Source: Corynebacterium felinum (lineage in GTDB: Bacteria; Actinomycetota; Actinomycetes; Mycobacteriales; Mycobacteriaceae). Taken from it: a stretch of 64,000 nucleotides of DNA. The notes under the pieces are model-generated. The model did no database searches. It was given only the letters and a program-made list of their open reading frames with translations, and had not been told where the DNA came from. The DNA is taken from positions 806,001 through 870,000 of the forward strand of contig NZ_CP047209.1 of NCBI RefSeq assembly GCF_030408755.1, given 5' to 3'. Shown here one piece after another: positions 9,007-19,253 of this stretch; position 1 is the first letter of the stretch; every line of letters starts with the position of its first letter. Position numbers and translations under genes: made by a program.

Positions 9007-10647
9007 CTAGCCGCGGTGCGCGCGGTACCAATGAATCAGCGCGTCGGTGGAAGAATCACCGGAATCGGCAGGAACTTCACCGCTGACAGCAGGAGCCAAA
9101 TCATTCGCCTGCTGCTTGCCCAACTCAACACCCCACTGGTCGAAAGAATTCACATCCCAAATCACGCCCTGAACAAACGTGATGTGCTCATACAAAGCAA
9201 TCAATGCGCCCAGTACCGCAGGGGTGAGCTCCTGCGCCAGAATCGTCGTCGTTGGATGGTTACCAGGCATCACCTTGTGATTAACCAGCTCAGGGGCGAC
9301 ACCCTCAGCCGCAATCTCCTCGGCAGTCTTACCAAAAGCCAACACCTTAGTCTGAGCAAAGAAATTGCTCATCAACAGATCATGCATGCTGCCCTCACCA
9401 GAAGCCGTCGGCAGATCCTGCTTCGGGCGCGCGAAACCAATGAAATCCGCAGGGATCAACTTCGTGCCCTGATGCATCAACTGGAAGAACGCATGCTGGC
9501 CATTCGTACCAGGCTCACCCCAATAAATCTCACCCGTCGAACAAGTCACAGGCGAACCATCATGGCGCACCGACTTACCATTCGACTCCATCGTCAACTG
9601 CTGCAAATACGCAGGGAAACGGCCAAGATCCTGCGAATACGGCAACACAGCGTGCGTCTCAGCACCAAACAAATCCGTGTACAGCACACCCAAAAGACCC
9701 ATCAGAACAGGAATGTTCTGGGAGAACTCAGTCGTGCGGAAATGCTCATCCATTGCGTGGAAACCCTCAAGGAAACGCATGAAATCCAATGGGCCGATCA
9801 CAGCCATCAGCGACAAACCAATAGCAGAATCTACCGAGTAGCGGCCACCAACCCACTCCCAGAAACCAAACATATTCTTGGTATCAATACCGAACTCGGC
9901 AACCTTCTGCGCATTCGTCGACACCGCCACGAAATGCTTCGCCACAGCTTCCTCAGCGCCTAACTTCGACACCAACCAACGCTTCGCAGCATGCGCATTA
10001 GCCAACGTCTCTTGAGTAGTAAACGTCTTCGACGCCACCACAAACAACGTGGACTCAGGATCACACTCGTCAAGAACCGCAACCATATCAGCAGGATCCA
10101 CATTGGACACGAACTTCGCAGTAATACCCGCAGTAGCGTAAGTACGCAGCGCCTTCACCGCCATCGCAGGGCCCAAATCAGAACCGCCAATACCAATATT
10201 GACCACAGTCTTAATGGTGTGGTTGGTATAACCACGCCACGCACCCGAACGCAAAGACGTCGCAAAATCACGCATACGCCCCAGCACCTCATGCACATCA
10301 GCAGCCACATCCTGGCCATCAACAACCAGATCATCTTCCACCGGCAGACGAAGAGCAGTATGCAACACCGCACGATCCTCAGTGTTATTAATGTGAACGC
10401 CCGTGAACATATCCTCAATACGCTCACGCAACTGCGCTGCATCCGCAACCTTTAAAAGAGCGGCCAAGGTGGCGTCGTCAAGCAAATTCTTGGAGAGATC
10501 CACATGCAAACCAGCAGCCGAAAAACTCAACTTCTGTGCGCGAGCCGGATCAGTAGAAAACAGCGAACGCAACGACGTCTCAGCAAGCGAACGCTGCGCC
10601 TCAACCAATTCGCCCCACGCAGGGGAAGCAGTGATGTCGAGTGACAT
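9007..10647 (-). CDS. pgi: glucose-6-phosphate isomerase
   Basis: Cytoplasmic glycolytic enzyme interconverting glucose 6-phosphate and fructose 6-phosphate. The length of 546 residues is typical of the bacterial long form. Signatures seen: [11 protein letters not shown] (phosphosugar loop), [18 protein letters not shown] (PGI signature 1), [14 protein letters not shown] with the active-site histidine, and near the C terminus [13 protein letters not shown] (PGI signature 2). The ATG is preceded by GGAGAG-like sequence. The neighbours, with chorismate mutase upstream and the helicase gene beyond, match the corynebacterial order. A 237-base gap separates it from the chorismate mutase stop, so it probably has its own promoter. 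Confidence 0.98.
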   Translation of the reverse strand: MSLDITASPAWGELVEAQRSLAETSLRSLFSTDPARAQKLSFSAAGLHVDLSKNLLDDATLAALLKVADAAQLRERIEDMFTGVHINNTEDRAVLHTALRLPVEDDLVVDGQDVAADVHEVLGRMRDFATSLRSGAWRGYTNHTIKTVVNIGIGGSDLGPAMAVKALRTYATAGITAKFVSNVDPADMVAVLDECDPESTLFVVASKTFTTQETLANAHAAKRWLVSKLGAEEAVAKHFVAVSTNAQKVAEFGIDTKNMFGFWEWVGGRYSVDSAIGLSLMAVIGPLDFMRFLEGFHAMDEHFRTTEFSQNIPVLMGLLGVLYTDLFGAETHAVLPYSQDLGRFPAYLQQLTMESNGKSVRHDGSPVTCSTGEIYWGEPGTNGQHAFFQLMHQGTKLIPADFIGFARPKQDLPTASGEGSMHDLLMSNFFAQTKVLAFGKTAEEIAAEGVAPELVNHKVMPGNHPTTTILAQELTPAVLGALIALYEHITFVQGVIWDVNSFDQWGVELGKQQANDLAPAVSGEVPADSGDSSTDALIHWYRAHRG

Positions 10648-10884
10648 TTAGAACTCTCCATTTCTGTTGAAGAACTACCAAAAAGACAAAACCTGAAAAA
10701 CCCTACACAACACGCATGCGGGCAACACAGGAAGGGGGTACAACACCCAACTTCTAAAGTAGTGCACACACTAGCCACAATGCCCGATCGGACGCCCATA
10801 ACGTGGGAAATCCCATAGTTTTAGCAGTGCGCAACGCACACAGCGCACGCTACGCACACACGCGCCTTTACACGACCGCGCTCC

Positions 10885-11199
10885 CTAGCCGAGACGCCCG
10901 CGCCCCATCCGCAACAAAATCTGGGCAAGACCCGGACCCTCATCACCCAGCTCCTCACGGAACTGATTAACAATCGCCACCTCACGCGTATGCACCAGCC
11001 GCGTCCCACCCGAAGACATGCGAGTCTTCCCAATCGCCTTTGAAATATCAGTGCGACGCTTCACCGCATCCAAAATAATCCGATCAAGACGATTGATTTC
11101 CTCCCGATACTGCTGAATTTCAGCATCCGACAAAGGATCATCCGTACCAGACGGGAAACGAATCTCGAATTCTTCACTCACAGGCTGATCAGCGCTCAT
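10885..11199 (-). CDS. csm: chorismate mutase, AroQ-delta (mycobacterial/corynebacterial) type
   Basis: Stand-alone chorismate mutase of about 104 residues converting chorismate to prephenate for phenylalanine and tyrosine synthesis. The core LSDAEIQQYREEINRLD starts helix 1, KRRTDISKAIGKTR carries the active-site arginine and lysine residues, and the protein ends MGRGRLG. This form has low activity alone and is activated by binding the AroII DAHP synthase; the C-terminal RGRLG tail is the part known to matter for that contact. The length and sequence are close to the C. glutamicum enzyme. I prefer the ATG two codons inside the longest frame, which starts with GTG. It is divergent from the uvrD-like helicase gene with 119 bases between starts. 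Confidence 0.92.
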   Translation of the reverse strand: MSADQPVSEEFEIRFPSGTDDPLSDAEIQQYREEINRLDRIILDAVKRRTDISKAIGKTRMSSGGTRLVHTREVAIVNQFREELGDEGPGLAQILLRMGRGRLG

Positions 11200-11318
11200 G
11201 CCCACTATTGTGCCACGATAGAGCCAGCAACGTTAAAGAAAACACAACGATACTTTCGCACACTGATCACACACGAAAACCGCGCGTGTTCACCCCACGT
11301 TGTAAGTTAGAAAGAACT

Positions 11319-14057
11319 ATGGACACCACGAACTCACCCTTCTCCGCCCGACGCCCACACACCGACGCCCCACACGAGGGAAACAGCAGCCTACCGCACG
11401 CGCAACCAGCACAGACACTCGACCTGTTCGCCGACTACTTCGAGCCGGTACCGCCGCCCGAAGAACCGGACATGCCCGCCGACTTCCCCGATGTAGAACC
11501 ACGCGATCGCGACTATGCGGATGCCGCAGAGCTTTTCGACGCCCCCTTACCGCCCGAAGAACCGTTGCACACACCCCCGCACACTGCGGCACCAACAGCG
11601 AGTACCAGTGCGTGTGCGCCAGTTGTTCCCGACTCCGCACTCGTCGAAGGCCTCAACCCACAACAACGCCAAGCAGTGGAACACGCAGGCAGCCCCCTTC
11701 TCGTCGTCGCAGGTGCCGGCTCTGGTAAAACCGCCATGCTCACAAGGCGCATCGCCTACCTCATGCGCTGCCGTGGGGTACACCCAGGGCAAATACTTGC
11801 CATTACCTTCACCAATAAAGCCGCCGCAGAAATGCGCACGCGCGTGGCCGACCTCGTCGGGCCCATCGCATCACGCATGTGGGTGTCCACATTCCACTCC
11901 ACCTGCGTACGCATCTTGCGTGAGCAAGCACCACTGGTGTCGGGTCTTAACACCAACTTCACCATCTATGACTCCGACGATGCCAAGCGATTATTGGGCA
12001 TGATCGCGAAAGATTTCCAACTCGACATCAAACGCTTCACACCACGGCTGTTGGCGACCGCGATTTCGAATCTGAAAAACGAACTCGTTGACCCTGACCA
12101 AGCACTGGCCGAAGCAGAATCGACGAAAAACCCCTTCAACAAAACCATCGCTGATGTGTATCTGGAGTACCAGCGCCGCTTGCGCACCGCCAATGCCGTC
12201 GATTTCGATGATCTGATCGGCGAAGTCGTGCGGATCTTTAGCGAACACGAAGAAGTGGCACAGTTCTACCGCCGCCGATTCAGGCACGTGCTCATCGACG
12301 AATACCAAGACACCAACCACGCCCAATACCGACTCGTCAGCCTGCTGGTAGGCAGCGGGGAGCAGGCGAGTGAACTGTGCGTGGTGGGTGATTCCGATCA
12401 GTCGATCTACGCCTTCCGTGGCGCAACCATCCGCAATATCGAAGAATTCGAGCGCGACTACCCGCAAGCGGCCACCATCATGCTGGAGCAAAACTACCGC
12501 TCCACCCAAACCATCTTGTCGGCCGCAAACGCAGTGATTGCTCAAAACGAAAACCGGCGGGAGAAAAACCTCTGGACCGAGCACGGGCACGGTGAAAAAA
12601 TCGTTGGCTACGTAGCCGATAACGAACATGATGAAGCCCGCTTCGTGGCAAGCGAAATCGACACCTTGGCCGATAGTGGCATGGACTATTCCGACATGGC
12701 GATCATGTATCGCACCAACAACTCCTCCCGCGCCATCGAAGACGTATTTATGCGCAGCGGAATCCCCTACAAAGTTGTGGGCGGCACACGCTTTTACGAA
12801 CGTAAAGAAATCCGCGATATCATCGCCTACCTGAAGATTTTAGACAACGCAGAAGACGAAGTATCGCTGCGCCGCATCATTAACACCCCCCGCCGCGGAA
12901 TTGGTGATCGAGCCATCGCCTGTGTCGGTTTACACATGGAAAGCCACCAAGTCTCCTTCGCCCAAGCACTACGTGCAGCCGCAGCAGGCGAAGTCTCCAT
13001 GCTGGGAGCACGCGCGAAAAACTCCATCGCGGGGTTCGTTGAACTCATGGACACACTTCGCAGCGAATCGCAGCAGATGGTCAACGACGTTACCGGCATG
13101 CCCGATATCGGGGACGTGGTTTCACGCATCCTCGATGCCACCGGCTACAGCGCAGAACTACAAGCCAGCAACGATCCCCAAGACGGGGCACGGCTAGACA
13201 ACCTCAACGAACTCGTGGTCGTCGCCCGCGAATTTTCCTCCGAAGCCGCCAACCAACTGGCCTACGAGCGCATGGGGACAGAAAACGACAGTACTGAAAG
13301 CGATCCTGACAGCGAAGCAAACGCAAGCCTTGTGGCTGGAGAACCTGCAGCCGGATCTTTGCAAGCATTCTTGGAAAAAGTCTCACTCGTAGCCGATGCC
13401 GATCAGATCCCAGATACCGAACAAGGCGTAGTCACCTTAATGACCCTGCACACCGCCAAAGGTTTGGAATTCCCAGTGGTATTCCTCATCGGCTGGGAAG
13501 ATGGACAATTCCCACACATGCGCTCCTTGGGCAACCCCCGCGAACTCGCAGAAGAACGCCGCCTCGCCTATGTCGGCATTACACGCGCACGGCAGCGACT
13601 GTATATTAGTCGCGCACTGTTACGCTCCTCCTGGGGTAATGCCGTGACCAACCCTGCGTCGCGCTTCTTGGGTGAGATTCCGACAGATCTTATCGAATGG
13701 CGTCGGGTAGAACCTGACGTCTACGCGTGGGGCGATGATGTCGGCTACGACTACGGTGGCGTGCGCACCTCGCACTATTTCCAAGGTAGCTCGCGTGGCT
13801 ATAACGCAGAGCAGCCTCGTGCGACTACACCCCCGCGACTGCGCAAGCGCGAAACTACGATTCCTTCCGCACCACGCGCACAAGGCAACGAACTGAAACT
13901 AGCAGTGGGGGATCGAGTGAACCACGCCAAATACGGTTTGGGCAAAGTACTCTCCGTTGACGGGGCGGGCCCACGCACCTCCGTAATGATTGATTTTGGA
14001 TCTTCCGGAACCGTTCGGCTCATGCTTATTGGTGGCGTGCCCATGGAAAAACTGTAG
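11319..14057 (+). CDS. pcrA: UvrD/PcrA-type ATP-dependent DNA helicase
   Basis: Superfamily 1A 3'-5' helicase of about 912 residues acting in nucleotide excision repair and replication conflicts. Motif I AGAGSGKT is at residues 131-138 of this start, followed by Walker B DEYQDTNHAQY, motif III GDSDQSIYAFRGA, motif IV QNYRST, motif V HTAKGLEFPVVF and motif VI EERRLAYVGITRAR. The C-terminal end (VGDRVNHAKYGLGKV) is the Tudor-like domain of PcrA/UvrD1 that binds RNA polymerase. An unusually long, acidic and proline-rich N-terminal extension of about 110 residues precedes the helicase core. I placed the start at the ATG preceded by AGAAAG; the same frame stays open 111 bases further upstream but overlaps the csm promoter region. 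Confidence 0.95.
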   Translation: MDTTNSPFSARRPHTDAPHEGNSSLPHAQPAQTLDLFADYFEPVPPPEEPDMPADFPDVEPRDRDYADAAELFDAPLPPEEPLHTPPHTAAPTASTSACAPVVPDSALVEGLNPQQRQAVEHAGSPLLVVAGAGSGKTAMLTRRIAYLMRCRGVHPGQILAITFTNKAAAEMRTRVADLVGPIASRMWVSTFHSTCVRILREQAPLVSGLNTNFTIYDSDDAKRLLGMIAKDFQLDIKRFTPRLLATAISNLKNELVDPDQALAEAESTKNPFNKTIADVYLEYQRRLRTANAVDFDDLIGEVVRIFSEHEEVAQFYRRRFRHVLIDEYQDTNHAQYRLVSLLVGSGEQASELCVVGDSDQSIYAFRGATIRNIEEFERDYPQAATIMLEQNYRSTQTILSAANAVIAQNENRREKNLWTEHGHGEKIVGYVADNEHDEARFVASEIDTLADSGMDYSDMAIMYRTNNSSRAIEDVFMRSGIPYKVVGGTRFYERKEIRDIIAYLKILDNAEDEVSLRRIINTPRRGIGDRAIACVGLHMESHQVSFAQALRAAAAGEVSMLGARAKNSIAGFVELMDTLRSESQQMVNDVTGMPDIGDVVSRILDATGYSAELQASNDPQDGARLDNLNELVVVAREFSSEAANQLAYERMGTENDSTESDPDSEANASLVAGEPAAGSLQAFLEKVSLVADADQIPDTEQGVVTLMTLHTAKGLEFPVVFLIGWEDGQFPHMRSLGNPRELAEERRLAYVGITRARQRLYISRALLRSSWGNAVTNPASRFLGEIPTDLIEWRRVEPDVYAWGDDVGYDYGGVRTSHYFQGSSRGYNAEQPRATTPPRLRKRETTIPSAPRAQGNELKLAVGDRVNHAKYGLGKVLSVDGAGPRTSVMIDFGSSGTVRLMLIGGVPMEKL

Positions 14058-14099
14058 AAATTCCCCTGAGCACAGCAGTTTTGCGTGCGGGGAAAATAC

Positions 14100-14150
14100 C
14101 AGCGGGGCTCAGAGCACATCTTGAGATGTGTTCTGGGCCCCGCTGATTTT
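14100..14150 (+). terminator. intrinsic terminator after pcrA
   Basis: CAGCGGGGC pairs with GCCCCGCTG, with an inner stem AGAGCACATCT / AGATGTGTTCT, followed by ATTTTTATC. It lies about 43 bases after the pcrA stop and marks the left border of the 14 kb repeat array. Confidence 0.85.
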
Positions 14151-14227
14151 TATCAACGATGTAGCTGTATCCAACACTGGCGAAAAAGGTTTCCGCTACA
14201 AAATCGACCCCTCTTGAAACGAGAAAA

Positions 14228-14856
14228 CTCGACCTTTCCTCCACCGGGCGCATGAACGTGCGAGGTGCACTGCGAAAGGGTCGAGTTTTCTCCAATTCAT
14301 CCAACGTTGTGCCCCTCCACACGCACTATTACGCGCGGGGGAAGCTCCACCAATTTGCACCCGCCACAGAGTCCTCGAATGTGAAGAAGTCGAACGTGCC
14401 CACATCCTTGCTCAGCGCACTGTTTATCTACCGTGAGGGCGAGGGAGTGAGGTTGCTCGACCTTTTCGTTCGTGGGCCTATGAATCCGCGTTGTCAGAAG
14501 TAAAAGAGTCGAGTTACCTGAATTTGCACTAGATAGCTAGGCACTGACAACTGTTGTGGATGAGGTTTCTCGACCTTTTTTGTGGGAGCCTACAGATTCA
14601 TGCTCCTTGGGTAGAGAAAAGTCGAGTTTTCTCAATTCCCATAAGCCATGCACACCCCTCAGCAGAACCTGCCGCACGGGGAAACTCGACCAATTCATCG
14701 CCACTCCTTGAATACGGGCTCTTGCGAATGAAAGAGTCGAGTTGTGGTAAGGCCAGCCGGTGGGATGGCAGATTTTCACGAGGGGGTGTGCACGGTTGCT
14801 CGACTTATTGGTGAATAAACCTATGTTCTCAGCCACGAGGAATAGGAAAGGTCGAG
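14228..14856. repeat. array 1 of alternating CTCGAC / GTCGAG boxes
   Basis: Non-coding region with CTCGAC boxes starting at 14228, (14345, CTCCAC), 14456, 14569, 14685 and 14799, and GTCGAG boxes at 14280, (14389, GTCGAA), 14508, 14621, 14736 and 14851. Apart from the degenerate pair, each CTCGAC is followed by GTCGAG 51-52 bases on, and the next CTCGAC comes 61-64 bases later. The sequence after CTCGAC tends to be pyrimidine-rich (CTTTT) and that before GTCGAG purine-rich (AAAAG), extending the inverted repeat. Some units share a core such as GGGCCTATGAATCC with the reverse complement of array 2 units. The array fills the gap between two convergent operons, inside their terminators. I see no credible gene in the 1.1 kb gap. 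Confidence 0.85.
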
Positions 14857-15051
14857 TGAACTTGGTTTTGTGTGTTTTTCACTGGACACAAATCTAAGCG
14901 TGACTGTTAGGGCGCGGAAAAATTCTCCTGGTGTCAGTGCATTCTCGCTCGTGGTGTTCTGGAGGAAAAGACACGCGACTTCGGCGAGCTAAGCAGGGGT
15001 GCGTAAAAAGTCCCTATGAGCTGGTATTTTTTGAAAAATATGGAAATAAGT

Positions 15052-15089
15052 GCGGGGCTTGAAGCATTACGAAATGCTTCAAGCCCCGC
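15052..15089 (-). terminator. intrinsic terminator of the padR-ABC operon
   Basis: Perfect 17-bp stem (GCGGGGCTTGAAGCATT and its complement) with a 4-base loop. On the reverse strand it is followed by a T-rich stretch (ATTTCCATATTTTT). It lies about 55 bases after the permease stop. Confidence 0.9.
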
Positions 15090-15143
15090 TCAGCGTTCAC
15101 CAGTTTTTTCGCCAAAAGCGCTGGTGGTAGGTTAGTTATGTGC

Positions 15144-18020
15144 TTAATCTTGGCGATAAGCCACGAGTGAAGACGGTCGGGTAGAAATATAGCCCAAGCC
15201 CGCAGCAGCCAGCGGTACGACAACGCACATCAGGAGAATAATCCACCAATCTGGGCTAAATTCCGACCACATGTTGCGGCTCAGTACTGCACCATTGACA
15301 TCCTTGGTATCGGGTCTACCCACCAACAGGGGAGTGATATGCCCCAAAATCACTGGGATGACAGTACCGAGCGCTGCGGTGATTCCCGCGTACATCGCAC
15401 CGATTGCACGCAGCATCGATACCGGTGCGCCGAGGGCATAGAGCTGCTCATTGTGGCGTCGGACGTTGCTTGCCGAAAGCAAAATCATCAACCCAATCAC
15501 CACCAGCACAGCAATGGCAAGCAGGATCGCATACGTGGGCACAGGATTGGAAGGTTCCACAGGGTAGCTGACTCCAGCGAAATTTTCTTCGTGCAGCACG
15601 CGTGCAAGTGCAATCATATCTGAGTATCGCAGATCAGAATCGGCAAGAAAGACAACCTCACCTGGGATTAGAGAGACATCACTGCCGTTGTTGGCGAACT
15701 CGCTTAACGCTTTCGGGCTGATGATCCACCCCGCAAATGGGGCAGGCAACACGTTAGCAAAAGGCAAAGTTAAGGTCGTCGACTGCGTGTTTTCTTGAGA
15801 ATCTTCCCCAGCCTGAGACAACAGTGTGGGATCTACCGAAATGCTGAGTTTAAAAGTTGCGGTGTCCTGCGGGCTGATTTCGCGCGAGCCTAACACCCCG
15901 CCTTGCGCAAGCGTGGATAGTGCACGCTGCTTATCGACGTCGTTAAGCTGAAGCAAATCGAGAATCTCCGGCCCGCCAGTGATAAAGCTCGACTCATTAT
16001 AGGAAGAATAGGGCGCGAAAGCTTTCAGATCGTGCAGCATATAATAGCAACGCTTCGCCCAGTCCGGATCCAGCAACTGGCGGGAATCTGTGGCGCTGAG
16101 ATTGTTGACAGCAACCTGTTCGACGTGCTCAGCGCAACCATCTTCAAGATGCAAAGACAGATGCCGCTTATCGAAATGAGGCTGATAGTAGCGGATCACC
16201 CGGCCGTGACCATGATGTGCACGCACCAGATCCAACACCCGCGAAGTATCAGCATCAAGCACACCAACGCCACGACCTAGCTCATGAGGGCGCAGCGATG
16301 CGGACTGCTGATTTTTATGCCACGAATCGTGCAGCAGCACAGAACGGGGATGAAAAGTCTGCGCATTCAGCTCATGGGTGCTATCAGACTGCGCTTTCTC
16401 CATCACACTGATCGTGGTCACAGCCCACACCAAACCAATAATCGCAGCCACAATCGCCGTCGACTTCAACGCCTGACGACGCACCAAACGAGCCGCAAAC
16501 TTCGCCGACAACGGCGCTGAGAGAGAACCAGCGGCAAAAATAAGCGCAGGAACCGAAGCCAACAGACACAGCACACTGCCGATAATGCACACAGCGAACA
16601 CAATCCAAATGAAGGCAGCGACCACTTCAGAATTACCAAACCACATGCCTTCATCGAGCGTGTTATGGTACAGGAAGAAAAAGAGCGCAGGCAGCACCAC
16701 CACACCCACCGGGCCAATACTCATCCACCAGCGCCAACGCCGCAACCGATCCGGCTGGGCGCCTTCCACACCCGCCATAATCGAACCCCTAGCAGCGACA
16801 ATCGCCGGAATAAACGACGCGACAATCGCACCAAGAACAGCAGCGACAAAAATTAGTGCAGCAGCGCGAATATCGAAAACAAACGGCCAGTTAACATACG
16901 TTTGCTTCCAGGAATACACAAAATATGCTGCGCCAATGAGCACACCTGCAGTCGCACCCACCAACCCCGCAACCGCACCGTAAGCAAACACAGCGATGCG
17001 CACATGGGCTTTGGACGCGCCCTGAGAACGCATCAACGAATACACCTTCGACTGCCGCGACGAGGCCAAAGCAAACACTGGGCTTATCAGCATCAACAGC
17101 AAAATAATCCCAATGGCCCGAAGAACACCGGCAAAGATATCAAAAGCCCACTCTTGATCATCGACGGAATACCGGGCTTCTTCCTGCAAACGATCAAGAT
17201 CAGCGCGGTAAGCCGGATACATATCCTCATCCGCCACCGCCTGCGGATGAGAACCCACACTGTGCGCCCGAACCACATAACCTCGCGCATTCAACCGAGT
17301 AATATCCGCCCACGACAAAGGGGAATTTTCAGAAATAAGCCACGTGGGATACAAGGAGGCATCCACTGCCTGAGGATCAACCAATGCTGGCTGTGTGACA
17401 AGCGCGGTCCAATACGGGCTAATGCCAACAACAGTAAATTCCTTCGGCTGCGCCAAAGGCAGAACCGGAATCTCGCCTTCGAAATTCTTGATCGGCTCGT
17501 AGGAAACAGAATAATCCGTGCTGGGCTCAAGCGCAGTCACCTTAAGCGTATCGCCCACCCCCAGGTTCAACGACTGCGCCTGAGTAGGGTTAATCACAAT
17601 TTCATCCGGCTTCAGCTCAGGCATACCAGGGATAGCCCACGCACCCGAACGCTGCTGAATTTCAAGAGTGATGTCCCGATCGCCCACCTGTGCGTGAGCT
17701 GTAACAGTAAGCTCCAGATCAGCCGTAGCCCCCTTGCCTACAGCAGCCGCTACCGTCTCGGAACTCAGATGACCACTTGTCGAGCCATCGCAAGAAAAAT
17801 CAAGGCCCTGTAAATCCTGCTCACAGTTCCCCCCACGGTAGCTAACCGTGGTCTCGTGAGAAGACAAACTATAAATCTTATCGGCAGACTTCTGCATATG
17901 GCTGTGGTACGACAAAAAAGCCACCGGAAGCATAATCAACACAACCGCAGCGAAACTACGCCACCACGACTGTTTGATATCGCGAATTGTTGGCCGCGTA
18001 GCGGCAAGGAGAACAGACAT
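15144..18020 (-). CDS. ABC transporter permease, FtsX/MacB type
   Basis: Large permease of 958 residues with duplicated FtsX-like organisation. One transmembrane helix lies near residue 25 (FAAVVLIMLPVAFLSYH), followed by a long extracytoplasmic domain. A first FtsX helix set is at about 305-415 (VLRAIGIILLLMLISPVFALA), with more helices at about 445-555. A second outer domain follows, then the final FtsX helix set at about 855-945 (TYAILLAIAVLVVIGLMI). Such proteins work with a LolD/MacB-type ATPase to export peptides or act on envelope substrates; many respond to antimicrobial peptides. The ATPase gene ends three bases before this start. The operon begins with a PadR regulator, which suggests drug- or peptide-responsive control. 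The substrate is unknown. Confidence 0.88.
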   Translation of the reverse strand: MSVLLAATRPTIRDIKQSWWRSFAAVVLIMLPVAFLSYHSHMQKSADKIYSLSSHETTVSYRGGNCEQDLQGLDFSCDGSTSGHLSSETVAAAVGKGATADLELTVTAHAQVGDRDITLEIQQRSGAWAIPGMPELKPDEIVINPTQAQSLNLGVGDTLKVTALEPSTDYSVSYEPIKNFEGEIPVLPLAQPKEFTVVGISPYWTALVTQPALVDPQAVDASLYPTWLISENSPLSWADITRLNARGYVVRAHSVGSHPQAVADEDMYPAYRADLDRLQEEARYSVDDQEWAFDIFAGVLRAIGIILLLMLISPVFALASSRQSKVYSLMRSQGASKAHVRIAVFAYGAVAGLVGATAGVLIGAAYFVYSWKQTYVNWPFVFDIRAAALIFVAAVLGAIVASFIPAIVAARGSIMAGVEGAQPDRLRRWRWWMSIGPVGVVVLPALFFFLYHNTLDEGMWFGNSEVVAAFIWIVFAVCIIGSVLCLLASVPALIFAAGSLSAPLSAKFAARLVRRQALKSTAIVAAIIGLVWAVTTISVMEKAQSDSTHELNAQTFHPRSVLLHDSWHKNQQSASLRPHELGRGVGVLDADTSRVLDLVRAHHGHGRVIRYYQPHFDKRHLSLHLEDGCAEHVEQVAVNNLSATDSRQLLDPDWAKRCYYMLHDLKAFAPYSSYNESSFITGGPEILDLLQLNDVDKQRALSTLAQGGVLGSREISPQDTATFKLSISVDPTLLSQAGEDSQENTQSTTLTLPFANVLPAPFAGWIISPKALSEFANNGSDVSLIPGEVVFLADSDLRYSDMIALARVLHEENFAGVSYPVEPSNPVPTYAILLAIAVLVVIGLMILLSASNVRRHNEQLYALGAPVSMLRAIGAMYAGITAALGTVIPVILGHITPLLVGRPDTKDVNGAVLSRNMWSEFSPDWWIILLMCVVVPLAAAGLGYISTRPSSLVAYRQD

Positions 18021-18023
18021 TTG

Positions 18024-18707
18024 TTAAAACTCCTTCGCACTAATTTTTCCATCGCGCACATACACCACGCGATCTGCCCACGCCGCAAAACGTGGCTCAT
18101 GGGTCACCACAATGCCTGCGGCACCGTGATCAATACGATCACGCAAAATACGCATCACCTCATCACCAGTAGCCGTATCCAGCGCGCCAGTGGGCTCATC
18201 GGCCAGCAACACCTTGCGTGGCCCAATCAACGCCCGCGCAATAGCCACCCGCTGCGCCTGACCACCGGAAATCTCCTCGGGGAAACGATCATAAAGCCCC
18301 TCAAGACCCACCTCGGCAAGAGCCTGCTCAATCGATGGGCGCATGGACGAAATCTTGTGCCCCTCAAGCTCAAGAGGCAAGGCAATATTCTCACCCACAG
18401 TGAGCGTAGGAATCAGATTAAAACGCTGAAACACCACACCCACATGAGTACGACGCAACTGCGCAGTCTTCTTATCCGACATCGTGGAGGTATCCACGCC
18501 GTCGATAAGCACCCTGCCGGAGGAAGGGCGCTGCAACAAACCAGCCACATTCAGCAACGTCGACTTACCCGAACCCGATGGACCCATCACCGCAACAAGC
18601 TCACCCGGCGACACATGCACACTCACATCATTCAAAGCCACAACCGGATGCTCAGCAGTGCCAAAAACACAACTCACGCGATCAAGTTCAACAGGGAAAG
18701 TACTCAT
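18024..18707 (-). CDS. ABC transporter ATP-binding protein, LolD/MacB type
   Basis: Nucleotide-binding subunit of 227 residues. Walker A GPSGSGKST is near residue 40, the Q-loop region VVFQRFNLIP near 90, the signature SGGQAQRVAIARAL near 145, Walker B VLLADEPTGALD near 167 and the H-loop VVTHEPRFA near 201. The FNLIPTLTVGENIALPLEL segment is typical of the MacB/LolD group that pairs with FtsX-like permeases, consistent with the next gene. Its start codon overlaps the padR stop by one base (TGATG), giving tight translational coupling. Confidence 0.95.
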   Translation of the reverse strand: MSTFPVELDRVSCVFGTAEHPVVALNDVSVHVSPGELVAVMGPSGSGKSTLLNVAGLLQRPSSGRVLIDGVDTSTMSDKKTAQLRRTHVGVVFQRFNLIPTLTVGENIALPLELEGHKISSMRPSIEQALAEVGLEGLYDRFPEEISGGQAQRVAIARALIGPRKVLLADEPTGALDTATGDEVMRILRDRIDHGAAGIVVTHEPRFAAWADRVVYVRDGKISAKEF

Positions 18708-19228
18708 CAGTGTGCTCCTTTAAGTGATTCGACGCGGTCAAGCCAGCGTGCTTCTGCTTCAAGATCAAAAATGCGACGCTCAATCACAAGCCGCTGCGGA
18801 TTACGCGACTGCGCCACCTCACGAGCCTGCTTATTGAGCACACGCAACTGCGACAAAATAGCGTTACGTTGAGTATCGAGAATCTCAATAACATCCAACT
18901 GCGGATTATGCACCGCGAAAGCAATTTTGGTTACCAGCTCATCGCGATCACTCAACGCCTTCTCCACAGGTGAAGAAAACCACGCCTGGACGGCAGAACG
19001 CCCCGAATCAGTGATCTGATAGCTGCACGCCTGATGCCCAGACGGGCCAGTAACCACACCTACCTGGGTGATCAGGCCGTCTCGCTCAAGACGACTTAAC
19101 GTTTGCGAAACCTGCCCCATATTGAGAGGTTGAGTATCACCCGTTGTCTTATGAAACTCTTGCTTCAGCCCGTTAGCCGTACGTGGCTGATCGGACAGTA
19201 GCGCCAATAATGCGTGTTTGATGGACAT
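18707..19228 (-). CDS. PadR family transcriptional regulator
   Basis: Regulator of 173 residues. The N-terminal winged helix is typical of PadR (HALLALLSDQPRTANGLKQEF, then MGQVSQTLSRLERDGLITQVG and the wing YQITDSGRSAVQAWF). A helical C-terminal part of the Vir_act_alpha_C type (EILDTQRNAILSQLRVLNKQ) would form the dimer and ligand pocket. It is the first gene of the operon with the ABC ATPase and permease, and PadR proteins commonly repress such linked transporters until a toxic ligand binds. A TACATGTA palindrome next to its ribosome-binding site (AAAGGAGCGC) and tandem palindromes about 190 bases upstream are candidate operators. Confidence 0.9.
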   Translation of the reverse strand: MSIKHALLALLSDQPRTANGLKQEFHKTTGDTQPLNMGQVSQTLSRLERDGLITQVGVVTGPSGHQACSYQITDSGRSAVQAWFSSPVEKALSDRDELVTKIAFAVHNPQLDVIEILDTQRNAILSQLRVLNKQAREVAQSRNPQRLVIERRIFDLEAEARWLDRVESLKGAH

Positions 19229-19245
19229 AAAGAGCGCTCCTTTCG

Positions 19246-19253
19246 TACATGTA
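19246..19253 (-). promoter_or_regulatory. candidate PadR operator TACATGTA
   Basis: Perfect 8-bp palindrome directly upstream of the padR ribosome-binding site, in a position where bound repressor would block initiation. PadR-family sites often have ATGT/ACAT half-sites, so autoregulation is plausible but inferred. Confidence 0.4.

Noticed and set aside
8782..9963. 393-residue open frame on the + strand
   Set aside because: Its 3' three quarters are antisense to pgi, and the product is a low-complexity Arg/His/Leu-rich shadow of pgi codon use.
14228..14856. CRISPR array
   Set aside because: Repeats are only six bases, alternate in orientation, and no cas genes are in the window; spacers are not uniform unique sequences between identical direct repeats.
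16902..17872. Long + strand open frame opposite the ABC permease
   Set aside because: Antisense shadow with basic, low-complexity translation; the permease has clear FtsX features.
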